49,155 nucleotides of DNA from Candidatus Altimarinota bacterium (GTDB lineage: Bacteria; Patescibacteriota; Gracilibacteria; UBA1369; UM-FILTER-53-11), in the NCBI GenBank assembly GCA_018061065.1, contig JAGOUV010000009.1:5309-54463 (forward strand), given 5' to 3'. This document shows, one piece after another, positions 34,146-41,539 of this stretch. The notes beneath the pieces were generated by a model, which did not search any database, was not told the DNA's origin, and worked only from the letters and a program-made list of their open reading frames with translations. Positions within the stretch are counted from its first letter, which is position 1, and each line of letters opens with the position of its first letter. Position numbers and translations under genes: made by a program.

Positions 34146-34651
34146 AATGATATGTGACCGAGGCCTGTTAGCGACTAAAGCGATGCAACAATAATGCAGC
34201 TTTTAGGCGAAAGCAAATGCAATGCGTACTTTTTTGGCTTAGAATAGCCATTCGTTCCATTTTTTTATACAGCATTTCCTTTTGTACAAGGCCAAAACTC
34301 GTTATTTGACCGGAGAAATTTTATGTCGTAGAGATAAAAAATTAGTTCAATAAATCGGCGAGAATTCCGCAGCTACCTGTTCAAAAAAAGTATACATCAA
34401 AAAATGGAAGTCGAGTATTTTTGACACTCATCCACTTTAGCTTTTATTAGAGCCAATATTAAGAACACAAAAAGTGAACTATGCCACTTATTTACCCACT
34501 GTTTTATAGCCGATTCTTTTCAAATGCCAAAAAACGTCAAAATAGCCACTTTTACTTTACTATAAAGGCAAAAGTACCTCTTATGGCATAGACAGAGGTA
34601 GACAAGTATACTACAACACTTTAACCGCCATTTAGGCAAGTTAAATCCGGC
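34146..34651. other. 506-bp gene-free region upstream of ftsA
   Basis: No supported gene in either direction. On the minus strand TATAAA (34269-34264) with an upstream TTGTAC could drive ftsA with a leader of about 110 nt. On the plus strand TTGACA (34421-34426) is followed after 18 bp by TATTAG (34445-34450), a promoter-like pair with no gene downstream. CCACT occurs four times near 34432-34550, twice as GCCACTT. This could be regulatory sequence for ftsA, a small RNA locus, or both. Confidence 0.4.
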
Positions 34652-35587
34652 CTAAAAAAGAGAGTCTTGGACGACTTTTGGCTCATTTTTTTCTACAGCG
34701 CGATTCAGGACAAAGTTGGGGAAGATGCCCGGTAATTTTTTTACGATGCTATTAAACCCTAAAATCATGCATGCTTCCGTGACCCCCTCAGGTGTTATCG
34801 TTTTCAAATCACAGTGGTTCATGACGAACTCAACGGGAACGTCTCTTCGTAGAGTAGCGAGCGATTTACTGAGTAACGCCATTTCTCTTGCGGCCTCTAG
34901 TTTTGTAAGAGTTGCGCCGGTGATCTCACTAATATGCTCATAAACTCCCTCTAGGGTTCCGTACTGGCTTAAGAGCTTAAGCGCCCCTTTATCCCCTATT
35001 CCACGCACCCCGGGGATGTTATCTGAACTATCGCCCGCAATACCTTTATAATCGGGAATCTGGTCTGCTCGTATACCGTATTTAGCGATGATTTCTTGCT
35101 CGCCAAAGAGTTCAGCTTCGCGGAATCCCTTAGTAGGATAGACGATCTTCACCCCTGGACGCACCACCTGGAACAGATCAAAATCCCCCGTTGCCACGAG
35201 TATCTCGGTATCGGCGTTGGTTTTTAACGTATCGCATACCGTTGCGATAATATCGTCGGCCTCGAATCCCGCCAGCTCATAGAGAGGCAGCGAGCTTTTT
35301 GCCATAAAATCTTTTGCCAGCGGCATTTGGGCATAGAGTCCATCCGGCGCCTTCACGCGCGTGGCTTTATACTCTTTATATTGTTCATGGCGGAAGGTAG
35401 GGCCTTTTTTATCAAAAGCGACGGCAATATGGGTTGGCTTATGTGCATCAATCATATTGAAAAGTATTGATACAAAGCCAAAAACCGCGTTCGTCTGAAC
35501 CCCCGTGGGACTCTTCATAAAAGGCGGGATCGCGTAGAAGCCTCTATATATAAGGCCAGTTCCATCAACGATGAGGAGTTTTTTCAT
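34652..35587 (-). CDS. Stand-alone 5'-3' exonuclease / flap endonuclease (PolA N-terminal type)
   Basis: A 311-residue protein matching only the 5'-nuclease domain of DNA polymerase I; no polymerase domain follows. Visible are L-I-V-D-G-T-G-L-I-Y-R at the start and A-F-D-K-K-G-P-T-F-R-H. The acidic metal-site blocks are G-F-E-A-D-D-I-I-A-T and A-T-G-D-F-D-L-F-Q, and the helix-3-turn-helix is G-D-S-S-D-N-I-P-G-V-x-G-I-G-x-K-G-A. It should remove RNA primers and flaps. The last five residues, Q-D-S-L-F (307-311), match the bacterial sliding-clamp-binding pentapeptide (Q-L-x-L-F type), so it may bind DnaN directly. CATAAT on the minus strand (35600-35595) ends 7 nt before the ATG. Confidence 0.9.
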   Translation of the reverse strand: MKKLLIVDGTGLIYRGFYAIPPFMKSPTGVQTNAVFGFVSILFNMIDAHKPTHIAVAFDKKGPTFRHEQYKEYKATRVKAPDGLYAQMPLAKDFMAKSSLPLYELAGFEADDIIATVCDTLKTNADTEILVATGDFDLFQVVRPGVKIVYPTKGFREAELFGEQEIIAKYGIRADQIPDYKGIAGDSSDNIPGVRGIGDKGALKLLSQYGTLEGVYEHISEITGATLTKLEAAREMALLSKSLATLRRDVPVEFVMNHCDLKTITPEGVTEACMILGFNSIVKKLPGIFPNFVLNRAVEKNEPKVVQDSLF

Positions 35588-35637
35588 TGGGGCTATTATG
35601 GCAAACTATATTGAAATAAGGTATAGGCACGGCAATC

Positions 35638-35666
35638 TTGACATATTAGCACTTTGTATTTAATAT
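35638..35666 (+). promoter_or_regulatory. Promoter of the small lipoprotein gene at 35699
   Basis: A consensus TTGACA (35638-35643), 17-bp spacer, TAATAT (35661-35666). The predicted start near 35673 leaves about 26 nt of A/T-rich leader without a Shine-Dalgarno sequence. Confidence 0.7.
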
Positions 35667-35698
35667 CAGTCCTCGGTTTAATAATTAATTTTAGAAAT

Positions 35699-36097
35699 AT
35701 GGGATTAAAAGAATGGTCTCAGACAACAGTAGCAGCGACTTTGATAGCAACGGGTGGCTGTAGTGACAAGCCGGCTACTCCTCATGATGTTAGTGGAAAA
35801 ATAGAGGACTGCACACGGGCTATTGATTCAGCTCGTACAGCACTTATTGGTGTTAACCAAGTATTGATTGTAGAAGAACAGAGGGGAATTACAGAAGTCT
35901 CTAATGATATAGGTCGGCGGTTTGTCGACGCTATGATGAGCACGGTACCGGCAATTTCCCTGAATTGTTCACGGCCAGAGGTAGCACAAACGCAGCCAAT
36001 TAGGTCTGCCATGGGAACTTTTAATAAATTAGCTGATGAGGTTGAAGCTAGGCTAAATAGACTTCATCCTGATATAAACCTTGGTCTTGGACAGTAA
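35699..36097 (+). CDS. Small putative lipoprotein, function unknown
   Basis: A 132-residue protein. Residues 8-20 are a short hydrophobic segment ending in A-T-G-G-C with Cys21 as a possible lipid anchor; the lipobox is weaker than in other lipoproteins here. The mature part is helical with two Cys (near residues 37 and 88) that could pair. I chose the ATG at 35699 because a consensus promoter (-10 at 35661-35666) lies upstream of it; an in-frame TTG at 35654 would lie upstream of the predicted transcription start. No family recognised. Confidence 0.6.
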   Translation: MGLKEWSQTTVAATLIATGGCSDKPATPHDVSGKIEDCTRAIDSARTALIGVNQVLIVEEQRGITEVSNDIGRRFVDAMMSTVPAISLNCSRPEVAQTQPIRSAMGTFNKLADEVEARLNRLHPDINLGLGQ

Positions 36098-36138
36098 TTT
36101 GCCTGGAAAAAAGTTCCCAAAAATGGTATTATTATTAG

Positions 36139-36609
36139 ATGTCTTCAGATACAAAAGCACCGACGGAAAAACAAAAACTAAAAGAGCAGATCACTAAAGG
36201 CTCTGATAAAGCTGTAGCTACTGCGAGTGCGCGAACAGCACTCGTGTTTTTTGAGTTAGATAATAAAGAAGCAGGTATCGTTCATGAGCTTATGGATGCG
36301 GTAAAAGAATTGGGAGTTGATGTCGTTGCAGAAAAAACTCCAGGCGATGAGCTCAAGGCAAGTGATGTGGCAGTTGTCTTTAGTAAGAAGATGCTCGAGG
36401 CTGCACGCGAGGCAGCGGCAGTGCCGGTGGCACAGCAAAATGGCGCAAGCACGGTGGACTATAATCCGTTAGCCGAGAAAGGAAACGGATTTTATTTTAA
36501 GAGAGATAATAAGTGGGAAGTTTTTGCCGCAATTGTGCGCGCACTAGAAACCTACAAATTCCCCTACGATTGGGACAATGTAGTGAAGGCAATGAAGAAA
36601 AAGCAATAA
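36139..36609 (+). CDS. Hypothetical protein, C-terminus reminiscent of GT-B glycosyltransferases
   Basis: A 156-residue soluble protein. The N-terminal 30 residues are Lys-rich. Residues about 35-110 look like alternating strands and helices (a Rossmann-like half). The last 45 residues (G-N-G-F-Y-F-K-R-D ... A-I-V-R-A-L-E-T-Y-K-F-P-Y-D-W-D-N-V-V-K-A-M) resemble the end of glycogen-synthase-like or other GT-B glycosyltransferases. No nucleotide-sugar motif (E-x7-E) is present, so it may be a binding remnant rather than an enzyme. TATTAT (36127-36132) with an extended TGG ends exactly 6 nt before the ATG. The next gene follows by 6 bp. Confidence 0.6.
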   Translation: MSSDTKAPTEKQKLKEQITKGSDKAVATASARTALVFFELDNKEAGIVHELMDAVKELGVDVVAEKTPGDELKASDVAVVFSKKMLEAAREAAAVPVAQQNGASTVDYNPLAEKGNGFYFKRDNKWEVFAAIVRALETYKFPYDWDNVVKAMKKKQ

Positions 36610-36615
36610 TACAGC

Positions 36616-37209
36616 ATGTATCATCGTGACGACTATCCCCCACTTCAAGAAAAGATCCCTTCTGGGGATGAGCATCTTCGGCGTGCAATTGCTCAGGGAG
36701 GTGCCCCTTCTATTGAGAATATAGATTTTTTGGCAGATCTATTAAATGTGGGGGTCAATAAGCCAATGGGATATCTTGCTTGTGGCGATATAGAATCGGT
36801 CTGTAGAGTTTCGGCAGATGACGTGATGAACGGCCTGAAGGATAGAGGTTTGCAGGTAGTTTTATATAAAAAATTGCCCCAAAAAATCGTACCTAATATT
36901 GTTTTTGTCTATGACCGGACTGCTTTGCAGAAATTGCTAAATGAGAATGCCGACATCTTATTTAATAGTAATTGGCCTATGGAAGCCGATGGTTTTGTTG
37001 ATGCGGTTGCTCATAAGACGGCGCAGCCTGGCACGGAATTATTTAATCTTATTGCCTTGGCCTTTGGGAATCCTAAAAATATGAGAGAAATCAGCCCTCC
37101 CTCCATACCAATTTATAGGATAGTTATTGATGATATGCGAAGAGCGGCCCATGCTGTGGTACGCGATATGAAGATACTTCTAGAGAGTGCCAGGAGGGAC
37201 AAAAAGTAG
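36616..37209 (+). CDS. Hypothetical protein (ORFan)
   Basis: A 197-residue soluble protein with mixed strand/helix character and no domain I recognise. The middle (about residues 68-115) alternates hydrophobic strands with charged helices, and the C-terminus is helical and Arg/Lys-rich. It follows the preceding gene by 6 bp on the same strand, so the two probably form an operon and may act together. It is convergent with the pilin-like gene (17 bp). Confidence 0.6.
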   Translation: MYHRDDYPPLQEKIPSGDEHLRRAIAQGGAPSIENIDFLADLLNVGVNKPMGYLACGDIESVCRVSADDVMNGLKDRGLQVVLYKKLPQKIVPNIVFVYDRTALQKLLNENADILFNSNWPMEADGFVDAVAHKTAQPGTELFNLIALAFGNPKNMREISPPSIPIYRIVIDDMRRAAHAVVRDMKILLESARRDKK

Positions 37210-37226
37210 AAGGTACAGGTGAGCCT

Positions 37227-37604
37227 TTATCTCAAGCTCTGTGGGCTTCCCCCGCCTCCGGCGGAGCTCTTAATGCTGTCTGAAATATCTTTGATAATCT
37301 GGACGATCTGAGCAAAGTTGAGATACTCGGTAGTGCCGATACCCAAAATTTTGCCCAGTGCGTTGACGATGATAACCGCCAAAACAGTAATAACTAAACC
37401 GATAATTGCGTAACGAATAGTGGAAACCGCTTGTTTGATTTTATCCTCCTGTCCTCCCGATAAAATAAATGAGATTCCACCAACGAAGATAAAAACCACT
37501 GATAGGAAACCAGCGATGATAATTGCGTATGCGATACCTTTATTAACTAAGTCGATTAACTCGACATTTTCTGTGTCCGAAATAAGTGAGCCTGATGTTG
37601 CCAT
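37227..37604 (-). CDS. Small two-helix membrane protein, T4SS-pilin / VirB2-TrbC-like
   Basis: A 125-residue protein with two hydrophobic segments (about residues 25-49 and 65-87) joined by a short polar loop (G-G-Q-E-D-K-I-K-Q-A). The tail is Gly/Ser-rich. This matches the T4SS-pilin-like family (PF18895 type) widespread in Candidate Phyla Radiation genomes, whose relatives VirB2/TrbC form conjugative pili. No other secretion gene is nearby, so a conjugation role is not shown here. TACTAT on the minus strand (37618-37613) ends 8 nt before the ATG. Confidence 0.75.
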   Translation of the reverse strand: MATSGSLISDTENVELIDLVNKGIAYAIIIAGFLSVVFIFVGGISFILSGGQEDKIKQAVSTIRYAIIGLVITVLAVIIVNALGKILGIGTTEYLNFAQIVQIIKDISDSIKSSAGGGGSPQSLR

Positions 37605-37612
37605 ATGTACTT

Positions 37613-37631
37613 ATAGTATAGGTGTTATACT
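37613..37631. promoter_or_regulatory. Closely spaced divergent -10 boxes (pilin-like gene and AEC transporter)
   Basis: Minus-strand TACTAT (37618-37613) and plus-strand TATACT (37626-37631) lie 7 bp apart in a 36-bp gap between two divergent starts. Spacings to the start codons are 8 and 9 nt. Confidence 0.6.
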
Positions 37632-37640
37632 AGCCTTGCA

Positions 37641-38561
37641 ATGGAGATTTTCCTCGTCCTTCTCTACAAGCTCATACCTCTCTATATACTCATGGCTCTG
37701 GGATATGTAGGAGGGAAATTCCTTAAGCTGCAGCGCGAGAGTATCGCGAATCTGCTGATTTATCTGATCGTACCGGTGGTGGTCTTTAATGGTGTCTACA
37801 CGACCCAGCTCACTCCTGCCCTACTTGCTCTACCAGTTATTTTTTATGTTGTCGGTGTGACGGTTTCTATTCTGATGACGCGGCTCACGCGGAACGTATG
37901 GAAAGATGAGGTGCGGGCGTTGTTTTCATATGTGGCGGGCACGGGGAATACCGGATATTTTGCGATTCCTGTTCTCTACGCGCTCTACGGCGAGACGGGC
38001 GTGAATATTTCTATCATTATTAATTTGGCGTTTATTTTTTACGAGAATACCTACGGCTACTATATTATGGCGCGCGGAAATTTTACTCCGCGTCAGAGTT
38101 TGCAAAAGCTCATACGGTTGCCGGCGATATACGCATTTTTCCTGGGTCTTATTTGTAATATAAGTGGGCTGCATCTCGGCGCATTGTATACGGATTTTGC
38201 GGCGCAGTTCCGTGGTGCGTATCTTATTTTGGGAATGATGATTTTAGGGCTTGGGATAGCGGCGCATGACAAAACCTGGAGCATCGATAAAAAACTGATC
38301 GCCTACAGCTACTTCACGAAATTTATCATCTGGCCGGCCATCGGACTCGTTCTTGTTTACTTGGACGAGACTATTTTTCACCTCTATGAACCGATCATTC
38401 ACCATATCGTGTTGGTAATGTGCAGTGTCCCGCTTGCTGCAAACACGGTAATTTTCGCTACGCAGCTGAAGGTTCAGCCAGAAAAAGCGGCGACCGCAGT
38501 GTTTTTGAGTACGGTTTTTGCGGTTTTCTACGTGCCGTTGATCGTCGTATTATTTACCTAA
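37641..38561 (+). CDS. AEC-family (auxin efflux carrier-like) transporter
   Basis: A 306-residue membrane protein with about ten hydrophobic segments in two fives, as in the AEC/PIN-like family (PF03547). The first repeat has the N-terminal helix L-I-P-L-Y-I-L-M-A-L-G-Y and N-L-L-I-Y-L-I-V-P-V-V-V-F, with G-N-T-G-Y-F-A-I-P-V (helix-break motif) near residue 98. The second ends M-C-S-V-P-L-A-A-N-T-V-I-F-A. Bacterial members export or import small organic acids. The substrate is unknown. It is followed by a shared terminator. Confidence 0.82.
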   Translation: MEIFLVLLYKLIPLYILMALGYVGGKFLKLQRESIANLLIYLIVPVVVFNGVYTTQLTPALLALPVIFYVVGVTVSILMTRLTRNVWKDEVRALFSYVAGTGNTGYFAIPVLYALYGETGVNISIIINLAFIFYENTYGYYIMARGNFTPRQSLQKLIRLPAIYAFFLGLICNISGLHLGALYTDFAAQFRGAYLILGMMILGLGIAAHDKTWSIDKKLIAYSYFTKFIIWPAIGLVLVYLDETIFHLYEPIIHHIVLVMCSVPLAANTVIFATQLKVQPEKAATAVFLSTVFAVFYVPLIVVLFT

Positions 38562-38568
38562 GAGAACT

Positions 38569-38599
38569 AAAAAAGGCCGCTTGTTACAGCGACCTTTTT
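38569..38599. terminator. Bidirectional rho-independent terminator
   Basis: AAAAAAGG (38569-38576) pairs with CCTTTTT (38593-38599) around an inner CGCT/AGCG stem with one mismatch. The A-run and T-run make it usable for the AEC transporter on the plus strand and rpsP-khpA on the minus strand. Confidence 0.85.
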
Positions 38600-38617
38600 G
38601 CCTGTGTGACTAATTTC

Positions 38618-38926
38618 TTACAACGCGTCGTTTACCTCGCCGTTGCCGATCATGACCTCGCGGCCATCTGGTTCGACGATCTTCAAGTTCACGCGTGCAT
38701 TGTTCTTAGATCCAATGATGCGAATCAAGACGCGAATTGCCTTTGCCGTCTGACCATTTTTACCAATGATGCGACCCATGTCTTCCTTGTCGACCTTAAG
38801 CGTCAACAAAACACCCATCTCATCTACGGCGCGTGTAACCTCAACAGCGTCAGGGTTTGAGACGATCTGCTTAACGATAAATTCTACAAAATCCTTATCT
38901 GGTCCCATGGAAGGATCGTTCATCAT
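38618..38926 (-). CDS. khpA: KH-domain RNA-binding protein KhpA
   Basis: A 102-residue protein with a single KH domain. The RNA-binding loop G-K-N-G is in the context G-R-I-I-G-K-N-G-Q-T-A-K-A-I-R, and an upstream strand (G-V-L-L-T-L-K-V) and downstream helix fit the fold. KhpA (YlqC-type) binds small RNAs and mRNAs, partners with KhpB in other bacteria, and its gene usually follows rpsP, as here (39 bp). Two Met (residues 1 and 2) could start it. Confidence 0.93.
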   Translation of the reverse strand: MMNDPSMGPDKDFVEFIVKQIVSNPDAVEVTRAVDEMGVLLTLKVDKEDMGRIIGKNGQTAKAIRVLIRIIGSKNNARVNLKIVEPDGREVMIGNGEVNDAL

Positions 38927-38965
38927 ACGGAAAGGGGTTAGGATATAGGTACGGGAATTGTAAGC

Positions 38966-39271
38966 CTAAGCAGCCTTCTCTTCGCCCTTCTTTGTACGCT
39001 TGTGGTTGCGAGGGCCGATGTATTTGTCCATACCCTCCATGCCATTTCTTTTCAGCAAACCAGCTACAGTATCTGTAGGAACAGCACCCTTTGAGATCCA
39101 GTATAAAATACGATCCTGTTGGAGGGTAACTGACTTTGGCTTCATAGCAGGAAGATATGTTCCTACGATTTCAAGGTGTTTACCCTTGATAGGAGATCTG
39201 TTTTCTGCGACGACAATACGGAAACTTGGTTGGCCGACCTTACCGGTACGGGAGAATCTGATTCTTAGCAT
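38966..39271 (-). CDS. rpsP: 30S ribosomal protein bS16
   Basis: A 101-residue ribosomal protein of the usual size for bS16 plus a Lys-rich tail (K-R-T-K-K-G-E-E-K). It begins M-L-R-I-R-F-S-R-T-G and has P-S-F-R-I-V-V-A-E and L-E-I-V-G-T-Y-L-P, the standard pattern. It has a consensus-like promoter and leads the rpsP-khpA operon. The spacing from -10 to ATG is 9 nt, so the leader is almost absent. Confidence 0.97.
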   Translation of the reverse strand: MLRIRFSRTGKVGQPSFRIVVAENRSPIKGKHLEIVGTYLPAMKPKSVTLQQDRILYWISKGAVPTDTVAGLLKRNGMEGMDKYIGPRNHKRTKKGEEKAA

Positions 39272-39280
39272 AGCAGGGGG

Positions 39281-39309
39281 ATTGTACGTCCCAACCTAGA
39301 GGTCGTCAA
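39281..39309 (-). promoter_or_regulatory. rpsP promoter
   Basis: On the minus strand, TTGACG (39309-39304), 17-bp spacer, TACAAT (39286-39281), then 9 nt to the ATG. Confidence 0.8.
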
Positions 39310-39328
39310 ATAAATAAGTAGTCGGCTC

Positions 39329-39356
39329 TTGACAGAAAAGTAATTTATATTAAAAT
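39329..39356 (+). promoter_or_regulatory. Consensus leaderless promoter of the gene at 39363
   Basis: TTGACA (39329-39334), 16-bp spacer, TAAAAT (39351-39356), then exactly 6 nt to the ATG. Both boxes are well formed, making it one of the clearest examples of a start codon at +1. Confidence 0.8.
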
Positions 39357-39362
39357 AGACCC

Positions 39363-40025
39363 ATGAAATTTACTGAACGACTCGGCTATGCAGTTAAGGG
39401 TGCAATTGTCCTTGGGCTTGTTTCTGGGGTGGCACGTCAGTTTGTAGGTACCACAGAAGATCGGGAGGATCCCGAGGCACCGATTACGATGCAAGACATA
39501 ATCGAAGATTTAAAAAGGGAAGAAGTTCAGGATCTTACAAGTTTTATGAGGGCGCGGATAGCCAGAGAATTGGGGAGCGAAGTCCCCATGGAGATGATTA
39601 TTTTTTCTCAAGATGGCCCCACGCTTACTACCGGGGTAAGGAATCTTGGTCCTTTGTTAACGACAACCTGTGATGTTTCCCGTGAAGCAGATCATGCTCC
39701 TGAATTGGAGTTTTCCGTACTTCCTTCTCTTCAGGGTAATGCGGCAAAAGCCGCTTTGCTGAATTCGTGCGCTGAAAAGGGATTTTTCCCTGACGAAAAT
39801 ATCACTACTACTTTTGAAGTTGCTCCGAACATAGATGATTGCGGGGGCGACTACGGCATGGCAATTAATTTACCAAATATAAAAGGCGATATATGTGAGG
39901 CAGTTATATGCCAAAGAAACATAGTCGTTGAAGATATTGCCGACGTTTCATGGGGTAATCCCCATTATGCGGGGCGATGTGCCAGTGTTGGTGTTCCGGA
40001 TGCCTATGTCAGTCAATCGATCTAA
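39363..40025 (+). CDS. Exported or membrane-anchored protein, unknown function
   Basis: A 220-residue protein with a hydrophobic N-terminal segment (residues about 8-24) that may be an anchor or an uncleaved signal. An acidic stretch (about 30-45) follows, then a domain with seven Cys, several close together near the C-terminus (C-G-G, D-I-C-E-A-V-I-C, G-R-C). Disulfides would fit an outside location. No family recognised. Strong leaderless-type promoter; the stop overlaps the convergent DciA-like gene by 4 bp. Confidence 0.65.
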   Translation: MKFTERLGYAVKGAIVLGLVSGVARQFVGTTEDREDPEAPITMQDIIEDLKREEVQDLTSFMRARIARELGSEVPMEMIIFSQDGPTLTTGVRNLGPLLTTTCDVSREADHAPELEFSVLPSLQGNAAKAALLNSCAEKGFFPDENITTTFEVAPNIDDCGGDYGMAINLPNIKGDICEAVICQRNIVVEDIADVSWGNPHYAGRCASVGVPDAYVSQSI

Positions 40026-40339
40026 GATTCCTCTTCTTTTGCGCCCACGGGTTTTGTCTTAATAGTAGTAACGCTATCTGCTCTTAAAAGATCGTTTATT
40101 TTTCTCATGAGCAGATCTTTTTTTTCAATAATTTTATGTGCCCAGGAAGAACTCTCTACGCCGATAGTGAGTGTTTTCCCTTTGTAATGCAGCGGGCGGA
40201 CATAGGTAAGAATTTCCGGATGGATGATTTGTGGTGCCGCTTGGCGGAATTTTTCACACACAACAGCGGCGGTGACCTGACGCATCATCTTTTTTGCGAC
40301 CATTGCGGCGGGGAGAATTTTGGCGAGAGGGGTGAACAC
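40022..40339 (-). CDS. DciA/DUF721-family protein
   Basis: A 105-residue basic protein with the DUF721 core: I-I-H-P-E-I-L-T-Y-V-R-P, then K-G-K-T-L-T-I-G-V-E-S-S-S-W-A-H-K-I-I-E-K-K-D-L-L-M-type strand-helix with the conserved Trp-Ala. DciA-like proteins help load the replicative helicase where DnaC is absent; DUF721 proteins in other lineages are less well known. Start codon is GTG. It lies 12 bp after the glycosyltransferase stop on the same strand. Confidence 0.78.
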   Translation of the reverse strand: MFTPLAKILPAAMVAKKMMRQVTAAVVCEKFRQAAPQIIHPEILTYVRPLHYKGKTLTIGVESSSWAHKIIEKKDLLMRKINDLLRADSVTTIKTKPVGAKEEES

Positions 40340-40351
40340 GGGGGGTAGTAA

Positions 40352-41467
40352 TTAGTGATTAGTATAAATCTTCAGTGTTTCGTGAGCCATTTTATCCCAG
40401 GAGAAGTCATGCGTGCGTTTGAGTCCACGTGCACGGAGCTCTGCTTGTTTTTCTGGAGAGCGGAGAAGATCGGCAATTTTTTCCGCCATATCTTCTGGAT
40501 TATGTGGATCAAAAAATATCGCGTTCCCCTCTCCTGCAACTTCCGGTAAACACGAAGCGTTGGAGCTGCAGACGGGTGCTCCACAGGCGAATGCTTCTAA
40601 CAGAGGTAGGCCAAAGCCTTCATACAGAGACGGCATTACAAAGCTCGCTGCACAGTTGTAAAACATAATAAGATCTTCTTCAGGCACGAGGCCGGGCATG
40701 CGCACGTATGGTGAGAGCTGATTGTCTTGAATCGTATCGATAACTTCTGGATAGTGGGGATCGGGGCGACCGGTCATAACTAAATCAATATCGAGGTCGT
40801 AGCGATTTCTAAGAAGCGCAAAACTTCGTAGCAAGTTAGGAAGATTCTTGTGGCTGCGCCAGACGCCGGTATATAACAAATATGGCCGCGTTAGTTCGTA
40901 CTTTTGTAGAAATTTTTGACGCGCAGTGTGGTCTGTAATAAGCCGAAATTCCTCCCCCGCTGCCTCGTAAATAGTGTGAATTTTTTCTTTAGGAGTTTTG
41001 AGGAATTTCTCAATATCCTTTTTTGTATTTTGAGAAACGGCGATAACCGATTTTGCGCGCTTGGCGATCGAATTGATGATGAGGTGATATGCCACGCGAT
41101 GTATAAACGAGGTCATCTTTGCGCCGGGGAAAAGACTGAGCGTGAGGTCATGAATCGTCACTACGCTGCGCTTTCTATAGAGAAGCGGCGCGTTGAAGTG
41201 CGTGAAATGCATGAGATCCAATTTTTCTTTTTCAAGCTTTCTCCAAAATCCCCACTGCTCGCTTATAGAATAGTGATGCGCGTCAGCGAGAACTTTTTTA
41301 AAACGATGGTTGGGTAATTCGAATTCCGAAAACTGCGGCTCATTCAAAAAAATAACATACTCATTTTTCTTATCGATCTGGGCTAAATTTTTTATTAGTT
41401 CAAAAACGTAGCGGCCGATGCCGGTGAAGTGTGAGGAGTAAAAACGTGCGTCGATGCCGATTCTCAT
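40352..41467 (-). CDS. Glycosyltransferase family 4 (GT-B)
   Basis: A 371-residue enzyme of GT4 type that transfers a sugar from a nucleotide donor, here probably for cell-surface glycans. It begins M-R-I-G-I-D-A-R-F and has G-I-G-R-Y-V-F-E-L. The donor-site region is P-S-L-Y-E-G-F-G-L-P-L-L-E-A-F-A-C-G, which holds the E-x7-E motif, followed by E-V-A-G and a helical end. I chose the ATG at 41467 over an in-frame start at 41491, because TATAAT on the minus strand (41479-41474) lies exactly 6 nt before it. Precise substrate unknown. Confidence 0.9.
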   Translation of the reverse strand: MRIGIDARFYSSHFTGIGRYVFELIKNLAQIDKKNEYVIFLNEPQFSEFELPNHRFKKVLADAHHYSISEQWGFWRKLEKEKLDLMHFTHFNAPLLYRKRSVVTIHDLTLSLFPGAKMTSFIHRVAYHLIINSIAKRAKSVIAVSQNTKKDIEKFLKTPKEKIHTIYEAAGEEFRLITDHTARQKFLQKYELTRPYLLYTGVWRSHKNLPNLLRSFALLRNRYDLDIDLVMTGRPDPHYPEVIDTIQDNQLSPYVRMPGLVPEEDLIMFYNCAASFVMPSLYEGFGLPLLEAFACGAPVCSSNASCLPEVAGEGNAIFFDPHNPEDMAEKIADLLRSPEKQAELRARGLKRTHDFSWDKMAHETLKIYTNH

Positions 41468-41483
41468 ACGGCAATTATATAGC

Positions 41484-41518
41484 AAAATCACCCGGGTCGA
41501 TGTAATCGATCGGGCGAT
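41484..41518 (-). terminator. Likely terminator of the hypothetical gene at 41540
   Basis: A near-perfect hairpin, ATCACCCGGGTCGAT (41487-41501) and ATCGATCGGGCGAT (41505-41518) with one bulge. On the minus strand it is followed by four T (41487-41484). It sits just upstream of the glycosyltransferase -10 box. Confidence 0.65.
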
Positions 41519-41539
41519 CTGTTAAACTATTATTTTATA

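Noticed and set aside
34146-34651. SRP RNA, RNase P RNA or 6S RNA in the gap before ftsA
   Set aside because: I found none of the conserved sequence cores of these RNAs on either strand.
36139-36609. Pseudogene of a full glycosyltransferase
   Set aside because: The frame is intact, has its own well-placed promoter and is followed closely by another gene; no remnant of the missing half is seen upstream.
37227-37604. Part of a conjugative element or integrated plasmid
   Set aside because: Only a single pilin-like gene is present; there is no relaxase, VirB4, coupling protein, integrase or flanking repeat in the window.
41487-41518. Operator for the glycosyltransferase gene
   Set aside because: The hairpin is better explained as the terminator of the upstream gene, since it is followed by a T-run on the same strand; a regulatory role cannot be excluded.
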